Positions 8,473 through 17,463 of a stretch of 64,000 nucleotides of DNA are shown one piece after another. The notes under the pieces are model-generated. The model was not told the origin of the DNA. It saw nothing but the letters and a program-made list of their open reading frames with translations, and did not search any database. The stretch's first letter is position 1, and every line of letters starts with the position of its first letter. The position numbers and the translations under genes are program-made. The DNA lies in the NCBI GenBank assembly GCA_944324705.1, contig CALUXI010000007.1, positions 1 to 64,000 of the forward strand, given 5' to 3'. Source of the DNA: an uncultured Acholeplasmatales bacterium. Lineage in GTDB: Bacteria; Bacillota_I; Bacilli_A; Acholeplasmatales; Anaeroplasmataceae.

Positions 8473-9767
8473 TTTCTTCTACCTCTCTTACTATCTTTAT
8501 TTTTTAATGTTTTAGCTAATGCTTCAATTTGTAATGCTCGTTTCTTATTATGACCAGGTTTAACTTTTTTAGCCTTAGGTATCATTTTACTTGCTATTGC
8601 ATGATAATCAGTCATAGTCTTTTTACGACTAGATCTAATGTTTCTTCCTCGATAAGGAACTAATTCATCACCTACTATATCATAATATGCAGGTTTAATT
8701 CCCTTTTTAGCTAGCATATTTAAATAATTATCGTCTAGTTTATCATATAAGGCATAACAAATACCATCTTGATTCATTCTAGCCGTTCTTCCTGAACGAT
8801 GAATATAGAATTCAAAATCATAAGGCAAGTCATAAGATATAACATGACTAACTCCTTTAAAATCGATTCCCCTAGCCAAAATATCACTAGTAATTATATA
8901 TTGATATTTAAGCTCATTAATCTCTCTTAGTATTCGTTTTCTTTCTCTAATATTTAAATCTGAACTAATCATACAACAATTATAGTTTTTACCTACCAAA
9001 TCATTATAAATTAAAGGAATATTTTCTTTTTTATTAATAAAAATTAAACATAAATACGGATTAATGACCCTAAGTAAATTATTCAAAACTTCTAATCTAG
9101 CTTTATACCTAACTGGAATCCATATATGACTAATCTTAGTTTCTAATAAATCATTAAAATTAATATAATTTGCATAAGATGCTACTTTTTTAATTAATTG
9201 TTCTAAATCTTTCCTAATAGTTGCTGATACAAATACTTTTTTAGCTTTTTCTAACGTTAATAATAATTCATCTAATTCTTCCTTAAATCCATTATCTAAA
9301 GCCATATCAGCCTCATCAATAACAACATAAGGTGTATTATGAATTTTTAATGCATTTTGTTTAATAGCTAAATCAAAAATTTTTCCAATTGTTCCTACTA
9401 CAATCTTAGGTTGTTTTTTACTTAATCTTTTAACTTCTTCTAAACTAGCTAAATTTGAATCATATAATCTTAAATCAATATTAGTGTTTTTGATTAATTG
9501 TTTTATAACTAAGTAAGTTTGATAAGCTAATTCATTAGTCGGTAAAATAATTAATAAATCCAAACCACTATTCTTAGTTTCATCTAAATTATTTAGTATT
9601 GGTAATAAATAAGCCAATGTTTTGCCAGAACCAGTTTTAGCAGTTAAAATAATATTTTTACTTTTATTAAATTCTTCTAATACCTTAATTTGAATAGGCA
9701 TCAAACTAGTAATATTATTTTTATTTAAATTAGTAATTAAATAGTTCTTTTGTAAATATTTTTGCAT
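8469..9767 (-). CDS. DEAD-box ATP-dependent RNA helicase
   Basis: The 432-residue protein carries the full two-lobe helicase core: motif I TAKTGSGKT (42-50), DEAD (151-154), SAT (181-183), and the second-lobe HRSGRTAR motif near 333. A basic C-terminal tail rich in Lys and Arg probably contacts RNA. It resembles the small CshB/YfmL-type helicases of Bacilli that act in ribosome assembly or RNA decay. The exact paralogue cannot be fixed from the sequence alone. Confidence 0.92.
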   Translation of the reverse strand: MQKYLQKNYLITNLNKNNITSLMPIQIKVLEEFNKSKNIILTAKTGSGKTLAYLLPILNNLDETKNSGLDLLIILPTNELAYQTYLVIKQLIKNTNIDLRLYDSNLASLEEVKRLSKKQPKIVVGTIGKIFDLAIKQNALKIHNTPYVVIDEADMALDNGFKEELDELLLTLEKAKKVFVSATIRKDLEQLIKKVASYANYINFNDLLETKISHIWIPVRYKARLEVLNNLLRVINPYLCLIFINKKENIPLIYNDLVGKNYNCCMISSDLNIRERKRILREINELKYQYIITSDILARGIDFKGVSHVISYDLPYDFEFYIHRSGRTARMNQDGICYALYDKLDDNYLNMLAKKGIKPAYYDIVGDELVPYRGRNIRSSRKKTMTDYHAIASKMIPKAKKVKPGHNKKRALQIEALAKTLKNKDSKRGRRK

Positions 9768-9785
9768 AATTTAAACACCTTTCTA

Positions 9786-9814
9786 ATTTTAGCTTATTTA
9801 CTTTTGTTTTGCAA
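9786..9814 (-). promoter_or_regulatory. Promoter for helicase-degV
   Basis: On the minus strand TTGCAA (9809-9814), a 17-base spacer and TAAAAT (9786-9791) stand about 20 bases before the helicase start. Confidence 0.6.
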
Positions 9815-9829
9815 GTCTTAACATATAAT

Positions 9830-9858
9830 TAGACATCTTATTTAACTTATGTTAAAAT
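9830..9858 (+). promoter_or_regulatory. Promoter for ispH
   Basis: TAGACA (9830-9835), a 17-base spacer and TAAAAT (9853-9858) precede ispH. It is divergent from the helicase promoter in a roughly 100-base spacer. The -35 box is imperfect. Confidence 0.5.
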
Positions 9859-9876
9859 TTTTTTGAGGTGAAACAA

Positions 9877-10716
9877 ATGATTACTTTAATTAATCCCCAA
9901 GGTTATTGTATGGGGGTAAAAAGAGCCATTAAAATAGTTGATGAAACATTAAAAAAAGACGTCAGTAAACCAATTTATTTAGTTGGCAAATTGATTCATA
10001 ATGATTATGTCATAAAAAATTATGAAAAATTAGGTTTAATTACCTTAGATGAAAATAATAAAGAAAAAGAAATAGATCAAATTAATACAGGAACATTAAT
10101 ATTTCAAGCTCACGGAACTAATCCAAAAATTATTGAAAAAGCTAAAGCAAAAGGTTTAAATGTTATTGATGCTACTTGTCCTTATGTTAAATTGATTCAT
10201 AATAATATAATTCAATACCTTAAAAAGAATTATGATATTATCTATATTGGTAAAAATAAGCATTCTGAAAGTGAAGCTGTATTAAGTTTAAGTGATAGAA
10301 TTCATTTTGTTACTAATATCAATGATTTAAATGAATTAAAAATTACTAATCAAAATATCTACGTAACTAATCAAACCACATTATCTTCTCTTGACTTAAA
10401 GGATTTATTAGATTTAATTAAAGAAAAATATATAAATGCTACAATAGACAATAAAATTTGCCTTGCTACCCTTGAAAGACAGGAAGCCATAATTAATTCA
10501 AATTATGATTTAATAATTGTTGTAGGTGATAGTTTGTCAAGCAATAGTAAAAGATTATATGAATTAGCTAAAGAAAAAACTGACGCTATTTTTGTCAGTT
10601 CTTTAAATGATTTAAAAAAGTATAATTTAACTACATATAGCAATATTGGTATTACAAGTGGAGCATCTACTCCCCACATATTAGTAAAGGAAATTTATGA
10701 TTATCTAATCAAATAA
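9877..10716 (+). CDS. ispH: 4-hydroxy-3-methylbut-2-enyl diphosphate reductase
   Basis: IspH is the last enzyme of the MEP isoprenoid pathway, reducing HMBPP to IPP and DMAPP with a [4Fe-4S] cluster. I start it at the ATG at 9877 (279 residues), because GAGGTGA at 9865-9871 is its ribosome-binding site; the in-frame GTG at 9868 lies inside that site. The three cluster cysteines are present in GYCMGV (C11), DATCPY (C101) and ICLAT (C195), with the conserved His residues at 41 and 79. The 3-prime end overlaps dinB convergently by 12 bases. Together with dxs at 15.4 kb it shows an MEP rather than mevalonate route. Confidence 0.95.
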   Translation: MITLINPQGYCMGVKRAIKIVDETLKKDVSKPIYLVGKLIHNDYVIKNYEKLGLITLDENNKEKEIDQINTGTLIFQAHGTNPKIIEKAKAKGLNVIDATCPYVKLIHNNIIQYLKKNYDIIYIGKNKHSESEAVLSLSDRIHFVTNINDLNELKITNQNIYVTNQTTLSSLDLKDLLDLIKEKYINATIDNKICLATLERQEAIINSNYDLIIVVGDSLSSNSKRLYELAKEKTDAIFVSSLNDLKKYNLTTYSNIGITSGASTPHILVKEIYDYLIK

Positions 10717-11904
10717 AGTCTTTTTTTCTCTAGCATAATATAATGCTTTGTTGCCATACTTTTCTTTAAAATTAACCATAATATCATTAATAACTTCTTC
10801 TTTTTCACTCTTGTTTAAAGCATTAAATAAATTATATTCTTCTTCAACGATTAAGTTTTTATTAATTAAGTTATTAAAGCCAACTCCTAAAAGTCTTAAT
10901 GCTTCATTATGATAATTGTCTTCTAATAAATCTGATACTACATTAAATATTTCATTATAATCATCAGTATAATTAGTTAAAGTTTTAGATCTAGTAATTG
11001 TATTAAAATCTATATTTCTTAATGTTATTGTAACTGTTTTAGTTAAATACTTTTCCTTTTTCAATCTTTTATAAATATCTTTTGTTAGTACACTCAATTC
11101 ATATAAAGCCTCTTCTTCTCCTACTATTCTTCGATCATAGGTAGACATTGTAGATATTGATAAATTATCTTCTTTATGTAAAGGTAAGATAGTATTTCTT
11201 GAATGAGCGTTAAATTTATCTACTACTTCATTATAGCGTTCTATACTAAGTATTTCTAATACTTTATTTTTATTATCAGGATTTAAAAAATCTCCTATTG
11301 TTAAAATACCTATTTCTTCTAATTTAGGGTATGTTTTTTTTCCAATTCCAAATATATCTTTTACCGATTTAGGATATAACATTTTTTTTACATCTTTATT
11401 TCTTAAAACAGTTAAACCTAATGGTTTTTGTAAATCTGAGGCCATTTTAGCTAAAAATAGAGTTGTAGCTATTCCGATTGAACAAGGTAAATGATAATTT
11501 GTTAAAAGTCGAGTTTGAATTTCTTTAGCTATTACTAAAGGATGTCGTGTTTTAGCTAATTCTGTTACATCAATATATGCCTCATCAATTGAACCTATTT
11601 CTATTAAGTTACTATATTCTTTTAATAATTCAATAAATTTATAGTGATACTTTAAATAATAATCATATGGTAAACTTATAACATTTAAAGTTTTTAATTT
11701 TTTAAAAGCTATTGCTAGTGGCATACCACTATGTATTCCGTATTTGCGTGCTTCATAAGAACAAGTTGAAATAACACCATAGTTTGAGTTTTCCCGACCA
11801 ATTGCGAAGGCTGTGTTTCTTAGGGCAGGATTATAAATTTCAGCAACTGCACAAAAAAAAGCATTAAAATCAATATGAAAAATAATATGTACACCGTTTT
11901 TCAT
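10705..11904 (-). CDS. dinB: DNA polymerase IV (Y-family translesion polymerase)
   Basis: This 399-residue error-prone polymerase copies damaged templates. Catalytic acidic residues lie in HIDFNAFF (D12) and GSIDEAYID (D107, E108). Helix-hairpin-helix and little-finger domains follow. The C-terminus ends with KKTLFD, matching the beta-clamp-binding pattern (xLF) of Pol IV proteins. No LexA box was recognised upstream, so SOS control is not evident. Confidence 0.93.
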   Translation of the reverse strand: MKNGVHIIFHIDFNAFFCAVAEIYNPALRNTAFAIGRENSNYGVISTCSYEARKYGIHSGMPLAIAFKKLKTLNVISLPYDYYLKYHYKFIELLKEYSNLIEIGSIDEAYIDVTELAKTRHPLVIAKEIQTRLLTNYHLPCSIGIATTLFLAKMASDLQKPLGLTVLRNKDVKKMLYPKSVKDIFGIGKKTYPKLEEIGILTIGDFLNPDNKNKVLEILSIERYNEVVDKFNAHSRNTILPLHKEDNLSISTMSTYDRRIVGEEEALYELSVLTKDIYKRLKKEKYLTKTVTITLRNIDFNTITRSKTLTNYTDDYNEIFNVVSDLLEDNYHNEALRLLGVGFNNLINKNLIVEEEYNLFNALNKSEKEEVINDIMVNFKEKYGNKALYYAREKKTLFD

Positions 11905-11986
11905 ATTTAACCCTTCCTTTTTTACTAAATTTAATGTATAATTAATTTGTTAACATTATAGCATATTTTTTAAATGAGGTGAAGTT

Positions 11987-12148
11987 ATGACTAAAAATCA
12001 AAATAAAGACAAAAAACAAAAAAATTTTGTTAATCCTGCTCAAAAACCTTGGGGTAAAGTTTTAATTGCTATTTTAGCTGTTTCTTTTATTGTTGCTACT
12101 TTAGCTTTAGTTATATTTTTTATCATTAGTACTGCTAGAACTGTTTAA
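11987..12148 (+). CDS. Small single-span membrane protein (53 aa)
   Basis: This short gene has a clear GAGGTGA ribosome-binding site 4 bases before the ATG. The peptide has a Lys/Asn/Gln-rich cytoplasmic head (1-24, with NPAQKPWGKV) and one hydrophobic span (about 25-47). It ends directly in a terminator hairpin. The layout resembles the very short DUF4044-type membrane proteins of Bacillota, but that match is a guess and no function is assigned. Confidence 0.75.
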   Translation: MTKNQNKDKKQKNFVNPAQKPWGKVLIAILAVSFIVATLALVIFFIISTARTV

Positions 12149-12175
12149 TATTCGCAAAAGCGAATATTTTTATTA
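12147..12175 (+). terminator. Terminator after the 53-aa gene
   Basis: AATATTCGC (12147-12155) pairs with GCGAATATT (12160-12168) around AAAA and is followed by TTTATTATT. The HAD gene starts only 13 bases beyond, with its AGGAGA site right after, so HAD expression would need read-through. Confidence 0.8.
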
Positions 12176-12187
12176 TTAGGAGATATT

Positions 12188-12988
12188 ATGATTAAATTAT
12201 GTACAATAGACTTAGATGGAACTTTATTTGATAAAGATAAAAATATATCTGAAGAGAATATTAAAGCTATTAAAGAAGCTAGAGAACTAGGGTGCAAAAT
12301 AGTAATAGCTTCTGGTAGACCATTTTGTGGTGTCTTACCTGTTTTATTGAAATTAGGATTAACTACAAATGATGATTATGTCATTTGTTATAATGGAGCT
12401 AAAATATTAAATGTTGGTTTAAATAAAGAAATATATATGTGCACATTAAATCAAAATGATTTTAATAAGATATATGAACAAAGTTTATTATTTAATTCAA
12501 ACTGTCACGCTTTTACTACTAAAGAAGAACTAGTTATTTCTAAACCTAATCCTTATTCTGATGTTGAAATTAGAATTAATGGTCTAAAACCTCATTATCC
12601 TGATTTTAAAACTTTAAATAATGAATATTTAAAAGTTATGATTATTGATGATCCCAAAAAACTTGATTATATTGAAAGTAATATAAATCCTAATTGTTTT
12701 AATGACTATTCAATGGTTAGAAGTTCAAATATTTTTTTAGAATTTTTAAATAAAAGCACTGATAAGGGTCAAGCTTTAGAACGTTTAAGTGCATATCTAA
12801 ATATATCTCTTACGGAAACTATGGCCATTGGTGATGCTGGTAATGATTTTAATATGATTCTAAAAGCTGGGGTTGGTGTCGCAATGGCTAATGCTTTTCC
12901 TTATGTTAAAAAAGCCGCTAAATTCATTACTTTAGATAATGAAAATAGTGGCGTAGCTTACGCAATTAATAAATTTATATTAAGTTAA
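12188..12988 (+). CDS. Cof-type HAD superfamily phosphatase
   Basis: The 266-residue protein has motif I DLDGTLF (D8, D10), motif II ASGRP, motif III Lys within STDKGQAL and motif IV IGDAGNDFNM, with the alpha/beta C2B cap of the Cof group. Such enzymes dephosphorylate sugar phosphates, FMN or other small metabolites; the substrate here is not determinable. It overlaps recN convergently by 9 bases with no terminator between. Confidence 0.9.
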   Translation: MIKLCTIDLDGTLFDKDKNISEENIKAIKEARELGCKIVIASGRPFCGVLPVLLKLGLTTNDDYVICYNGAKILNVGLNKEIYMCTLNQNDFNKIYEQSLLFNSNCHAFTTKEELVISKPNPYSDVEIRINGLKPHYPDFKTLNNEYLKVMIIDDPKKLDYIESNINPNCFNDYSMVRSSNIFLEFLNKSTDKGQALERLSAYLNISLTETMAIGDAGNDFNMILKAGVGVAMANAFPYVKKAAKFITLDNENSGVAYAINKFILS

Positions 12989-14626
12989 TTTTAATAATTC
13001 TTTAGCATTTAAGATGGCGCCATTTGTTATATTATTGCCAGAAATCATTCTTGCAATCACCTTAATTCGTTCATTTAAATCTAATTCTTTAATGAAGGCA
13101 TAAGTTTGGCCTTCTTTTTCTTCTTTATAGATTAAATATTCACTATTACCACATGCTGCTACACTAGCTATATGCGTAATACAAATCACTTGATTTAACT
13201 TTGCTATTTCTTTTATTTTATTACCTATTTTTAAGGCAGCCTCACCAGAAACACCAGTATCTATTTCATCAAATACCATCAATGAATAATTATTGTGCTT
13301 AGCTTCAATAGCTTTAAATGCTAGCATTAATCTACTTAATTCCCCACCACTAGCTACTTTATTTAATTCCTTTAATGGTTCCCCCACATTAAAGCTTACT
13401 AAGAACTTTATTCTGTCTAATCCATCTTCATATAGTTCAGTTATTTTAGCAAATTCAATTTTAAATTCTAATTTAGTTAATTCTAAATCATACGTGTGTT
13501 GTTTAATTTCTTTTTCCAACTCTAAAGCTTTTTTATATCTTAAATCATGTAATATCTTACCATACTTAAAGCAAATATCTTTTTTATTATCTAATTCTTT
13601 TTTAACACTTTCTACTAAACTATCATAATTAGTTATTTTTTCTATTTCATAACTAATATTTTCATAATATTCAATTAATTCATTAACAGACTTATTATAT
13701 TTTTCTTTAATTTTTTCTATCTCATAACTTCTACTTTGTAAGTCATCTAATCTATCTTTGTCATAATCTAAACTACTAATTTCTTTATAAATATTACTTT
13801 TTATTTCCTCTATTTGATAATATAAATCATTCAAAGAACTAGCCATGTTTTCATATTTTTGATCTAAATAACTAATATTATCTAGATTTTTACTAGCTTC
13901 ATACAAGTTATCTAAAACATTATTATTTTCTAAACTTTCATAACTGTTTTTTAAAGAGTTAAATAAATTGTCAAAGTTTCTTAAGATAGCTATTTCTTTA
14001 TTAATAATCATATCTTCATCTTTAATTAAATTTAATTCACTTAATTCTTTTTGTTCATATTTTAAGAAATCTAATTTATCTAAACTATTTCTTTGACTAT
14101 TCATCAAATCATTATATTTTGCTAATATTTCTTTATAATCATTGTAAGCAAATAAATAATCATTCTTAGCATTGATAATATTATTATCATTATCAATTAA
14201 TTTTAAATAATTTTCTTCATTATATAATTTAAAGGTATCCTGTTGTTCATGAATATTAAATAATAAACTAGCAATATCTTTTAATTCAGCAAGTGATAAA
14301 TTTCTATCGTTTAATTTAATAATATTTTTATTTAAACTTAGTTCTCTAACTAAAGTTAAAGTATTAGTTCCTTTAATATCTAAAGTGCTTAAATATGCAG
14401 TTAATTTTGGATTGTTATTAGTAAAAATGGCCTTAATAAAGGCTTTTTTCTCATTATGTCTAATTAAACTTGAATCAGCCCTAGCTCCATTCAATAGTAA
14501 CAAACTATCAATCATTAGACTTTTACCTGCACCAGTGTCACCAGATATTATATTTAAGCCTTCTTTAAAAGTTACGTCTATATCCTTTATAATAGCAATA
14601 TTATTAATAATCAATTCCTTAAGCAT
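12980..14626 (-). CDS. recN: DNA repair protein RecN (SMC-like ATPase)
   Basis: RecN helps double-strand break repair by tethering DNA ends. The 548-residue protein has Walker A GDTGAGKS (29-36), a long central coiled coil (about 150-380) and the C-terminal signature/Walker B region ASGGELSRLMLA then FDEIDTGVSG. It sits directly behind tlyA, as in many Bacillota, but the argR gene that usually lies between them is missing; the gap is only 13 bases. Confidence 0.95.
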   Translation of the reverse strand: MLKELIINNIAIIKDIDVTFKEGLNIISGDTGAGKSLMIDSLLLLNGARADSSLIRHNEKKAFIKAIFTNNNPKLTAYLSTLDIKGTNTLTLVRELSLNKNIIKLNDRNLSLAELKDIASLLFNIHEQQDTFKLYNEENYLKLIDNDNNIINAKNDYLFAYNDYKEILAKYNDLMNSQRNSLDKLDFLKYEQKELSELNLIKDEDMIINKEIAILRNFDNLFNSLKNSYESLENNNVLDNLYEASKNLDNISYLDQKYENMASSLNDLYYQIEEIKSNIYKEISSLDYDKDRLDDLQSRSYEIEKIKEKYNKSVNELIEYYENISYEIEKITNYDSLVESVKKELDNKKDICFKYGKILHDLRYKKALELEKEIKQHTYDLELTKLEFKIEFAKITELYEDGLDRIKFLVSFNVGEPLKELNKVASGGELSRLMLAFKAIEAKHNNYSLMVFDEIDTGVSGEAALKIGNKIKEIAKLNQVICITHIASVAACGNSEYLIYKEEKEGQTYAFIKELDLNERIKVIARMISGNNITNGAILNAKELLKLT

Positions 14627-14639
14627 ATTCTCACCAGCC

Positions 14640-15392
14640 TCATTTAATAATAGACAAAAAATTATATTTTTTTATTTCCATTTTCTTTACTTTAGCTAAA
14701 TATTCTTGATTCCCATCCCCACCTTTAATAGGCGATTTAATTATAGAAATGATATTCATCCCTTTACTATTTAAATATTTTTCCACATTTTCTAATACTT
14801 CTAAGTGTTTCTTACTATCTTTTAAAATTCCATTTTTTAATTTAATTTTACCAACTTCAAATTGAGGTTTAATTAATAATATTAAATAATTATTTTCATT
14901 TAAATAATAATCCAATGCTGGCAAAATATTATTAACACTTATAAAAGAGCAGTCCATTAGTACTATATCAATAGGTTCTTTAAATTTTATTAGTGATAAT
15001 ATATTAGTGTTTTCATAAACTTTCACTTTACTATTATTTCTTAAAGTTAAATCTAGTTGATTAGTCCCAACATCAACAGCATAAACTAGTTTAGCACCAT
15101 ATTGCAACGCACAATCAGTAAATCCTCCCGTTGAAGATCCTATATCTAAAACAACTTTATCTTTAAAGTCTAATTCAAATTCAGTTATAGCTGCTTCTAA
15201 TTTAAGTCCTCCTCGAGAAACATATTTTAAAACTAACTCATCAATGATTTCGATTGTTTGATCTTCTATTTCTAAAGCTGGTTTATAAATTATTTTACCA
15301 GCTACTTTAATTGCTCCATTTTTAATAGCATTTAAGGCTTTATTTCTAGTATCAAAATATTTATTTTCTACTAAATATTTATCTAATCTCAT
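14640..15392 (-). CDS. tlyA: TlyA-type rRNA 2-prime-O-methyltransferase
   Basis: The 250-residue protein joins an N-terminal S4 RNA-binding domain (1-60, MRLDKYLVENKYFDTRNKAL) to an FtsJ-like SAM methyltransferase domain, with the SAM loop DIGSSTGGFTDC near 82-93. TlyA/YqxC proteins methylate cytidine 2-prime-O in ribosomal RNA; older annotation calls them hemolysins. It overlaps the end of dxs by 14 bases, indicating translational coupling. Confidence 0.92.
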   Translation of the reverse strand: MRLDKYLVENKYFDTRNKALNAIKNGAIKVAGKIIYKPALEIEDQTIEIIDELVLKYVSRGGLKLEAAITEFELDFKDKVVLDIGSSTGGFTDCALQYGAKLVYAVDVGTNQLDLTLRNNSKVKVYENTNILSLIKFKEPIDIVLMDCSFISVNNILPALDYYLNENNYLILLIKPQFEVGKIKLKNGILKDSKKHLEVLENVEKYLNSKGMNIISIIKSPIKGGDGNQEYLAKVKKMEIKKYNFLSIIK

Positions 15393-17214
15393 ATAATCTT
15401 TTCATTTCCTTTAAAATGTTTTGATCAGAAAATCCATATAAGTCTAACATTTCTTCAATAGAACCATGAGGTATTACATCGTCAACATCAAAATTAATTT
15501 TACTTAAATTAGGATAATTTAATTCTAAAAATTTATCATATAAAGAGCCTGAACAAATAACTTCCTCAATAATTAAAGTTTTTAAATTTAAATTCTTTAA
15601 ATAATCAAACATTGTATAATCAATAGGTTTTATAAGTCTTGCATTAACTAACATTAAATCTAAATCATTGCTGATAATTAATTTTAACAATCTATTTAAA
15701 ATCGGCCCATGGGCTATTACTATTCCTTTTTTACCTTCATGCATTATATCCCACTTTAAAGGTGTTTCCTTAACTTCTAATGTATTAAAATCACAAATAG
15801 TATTTCGTCTTGGATATCTAATAACAATAGGCTTATTAATATTTAAAGCTGTTTTGAATAAACCAACAACTTCATTTGCACTTGCAGGTTCACAAATCAT
15901 TATATTAGGCATTGAACTAAACATAGCAATATCATAAATACCTTGATGCGTTGAGCCATCATGACCGACAATCCCAGCTCTATCTAAACCTATAATTACC
16001 GGAATATTTGGTCTAGCAATATCATTTAAAAAGTAATCATAAGCGCGTTGGGAAAATGTAGAATACATCAAAACAATACTCCTTTTACCACCTAAAACTA
16101 AGCCAGAAGCCATTACAGCTGCATGTTCTTCAGCTATACCAACATCTATTAAATGCTCAGGATATAGTTTAGAAAACTTTTCTAATTGTGCTCCTACTTT
16201 AGTAGCCGGAGTTATCACATAAAATTCTTCTTTTTCTCTTAAACGACATAAAGCTTCACAAACAATTTCAGAATAGGAATGAATATTAGGTCGTTTTATT
16301 TTAAGTGGTTTGCCGGTTTTAGGATTAAATGGTTCAACCCCATGATAAATTCCAATATCATCATCTTCAGCCAATTTATATCCTTTACCTTTTTCAGTTA
16401 TTACATGTAAAATTACAGGACCTTCTAAGTCCTTAATTCTTTCTAAGGCCTTAGTTATACTCTTAATATTATTTCCATCAACCGGTCCATAATAATCAAA
16501 TCCAAGATCTTCAAAAATATTATCATGTTGTATATAACCTTTAATGGCTCTTTTTAAATGATGAAAACTATTAGTTATAAATTTAGGTAAACTATTATTT
16601 AAAACTTTTTTTGATTTAATAAGCACCTTTTTACTTCTTAACTTATCAAACACCTTATTTAATGAACCAACACTTTTAGAAATCCCCATTTTATTATCAT
16701 TCAAAATAATAATGGGATGATATTCTTTTAAAGTACCTAAATAGTTTAATGCTTCAAAACTAATTCCATTAACAATTGAAGAATCTCCAATAACTGCAAT
16801 TAATTTATGTTTATTGCTTTTTCCTCCAGCAATCAAATAACCAGCTAAAGCTGATATTGATGTTGAAGAATGTCCACTTTCCCAAACGTCATAAGGAGAT
16901 TCTTTATAAGAAATATAACCACTTAAACCATCTTTTTGTCTTAAAGTAGAAAAATCCTTAGCTCTACCAGTCAATATCTTATGAACATAACATTGGTGTC
17001 CTACATCATAAATAAACTTATCATTTTGATAATCAAAAACACTATATAAGGCAATAACCAGTTCAACAATACCTAAATTACTAGCTAAATGACCACCAGT
17101 TTTTGCAATATTATTTATTAAAAATGTTCTAATATCGGTAGCTAATTGTTCTTTTTCTTTATACTTTAAATTAGCTAAAAAACTAGGATCTGTAATATTA
17201 GTAATATCAAACAT
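15379..17214 (-). CDS. dxs: 1-deoxy-D-xylulose-5-phosphate synthase
   Basis: Dxs condenses pyruvate and glyceraldehyde-3-phosphate with thiamine diphosphate, the first step of the MEP pathway. The 611-residue length is normal. The ThDP/Mg site is GDSSIVNG near 142 with NDNKMGIS, the catalytic Glu lies in VGIAEEHAA, and GHDGSTHQG is the transketolase-type central loop. AGGAGGT precedes the start. It follows xseB by 12 bases; ispA, which normally lies between these genes, is absent here. Confidence 0.96.
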   Translation of the reverse strand: MFDITNITDPSFLANLKYKEKEQLATDIRTFLINNIAKTGGHLASNLGIVELVIALYSVFDYQNDKFIYDVGHQCYVHKILTGRAKDFSTLRQKDGLSGYISYKESPYDVWESGHSSTSISALAGYLIAGGKSNKHKLIAVIGDSSIVNGISFEALNYLGTLKEYHPIIILNDNKMGISKSVGSLNKVFDKLRSKKVLIKSKKVLNNSLPKFITNSFHHLKRAIKGYIQHDNIFEDLGFDYYGPVDGNNIKSITKALERIKDLEGPVILHVITEKGKGYKLAEDDDIGIYHGVEPFNPKTGKPLKIKRPNIHSYSEIVCEALCRLREKEEFYVITPATKVGAQLEKFSKLYPEHLIDVGIAEEHAAVMASGLVLGGKRSIVLMYSTFSQRAYDYFLNDIARPNIPVIIGLDRAGIVGHDGSTHQGIYDIAMFSSMPNIMICEPASANEVVGLFKTALNINKPIVIRYPRRNTICDFNTLEVKETPLKWDIMHEGKKGIVIAHGPILNRLLKLIISNDLDLMLVNARLIKPIDYTMFDYLKNLNLKTLIIEEVICSGSLYDKFLELNYPNLSKINFDVDDVIPHGSIEEMLDLYGFSDQNILKEMKRLYEIR

Positions 17215-17226
17215 ATAAGTACCTCC

Positions 17227-17463
17227 TTATAGATTTTCTTCAAATTCTTGTTGATTGTTATCCTCTTTAAAATCTTCTAAACCAAGTTCAGTCATTTTTT
17301 TAACTACTAAATTGTTTTGATTATTTAAATCATCATAACAAGCTTTAGTTAGTTCTAAACCTAAAGTGTAATACTTTACTAAATCTTCTAAAGAAATATT
17401 TTGATCTTCTAATTTATTAACTATATCTTCTAAAGATTTTAAATTTTCTTCAAAACTAGGCAT
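17227..17463 (-). CDS. xseB: Exodeoxyribonuclease VII small subunit
   Basis: The 78-residue, mostly helical, acidic protein has the family signature SFEENLKSLEDIVNKLE and SLEDLVKYYTLGLEL. It binds XseA to make exonuclease VII, which degrades single-stranded DNA. Its start overlaps xseA by 8 bases, typical of coupled subunits. Confidence 0.93.
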   Translation of the reverse strand: MPSFEENLKSLEDIVNKLEDQNISLEDLVKYYTLGLELTKACYDDLNNQNNLVVKKMTELGLEDFKEDNNQQEFEENL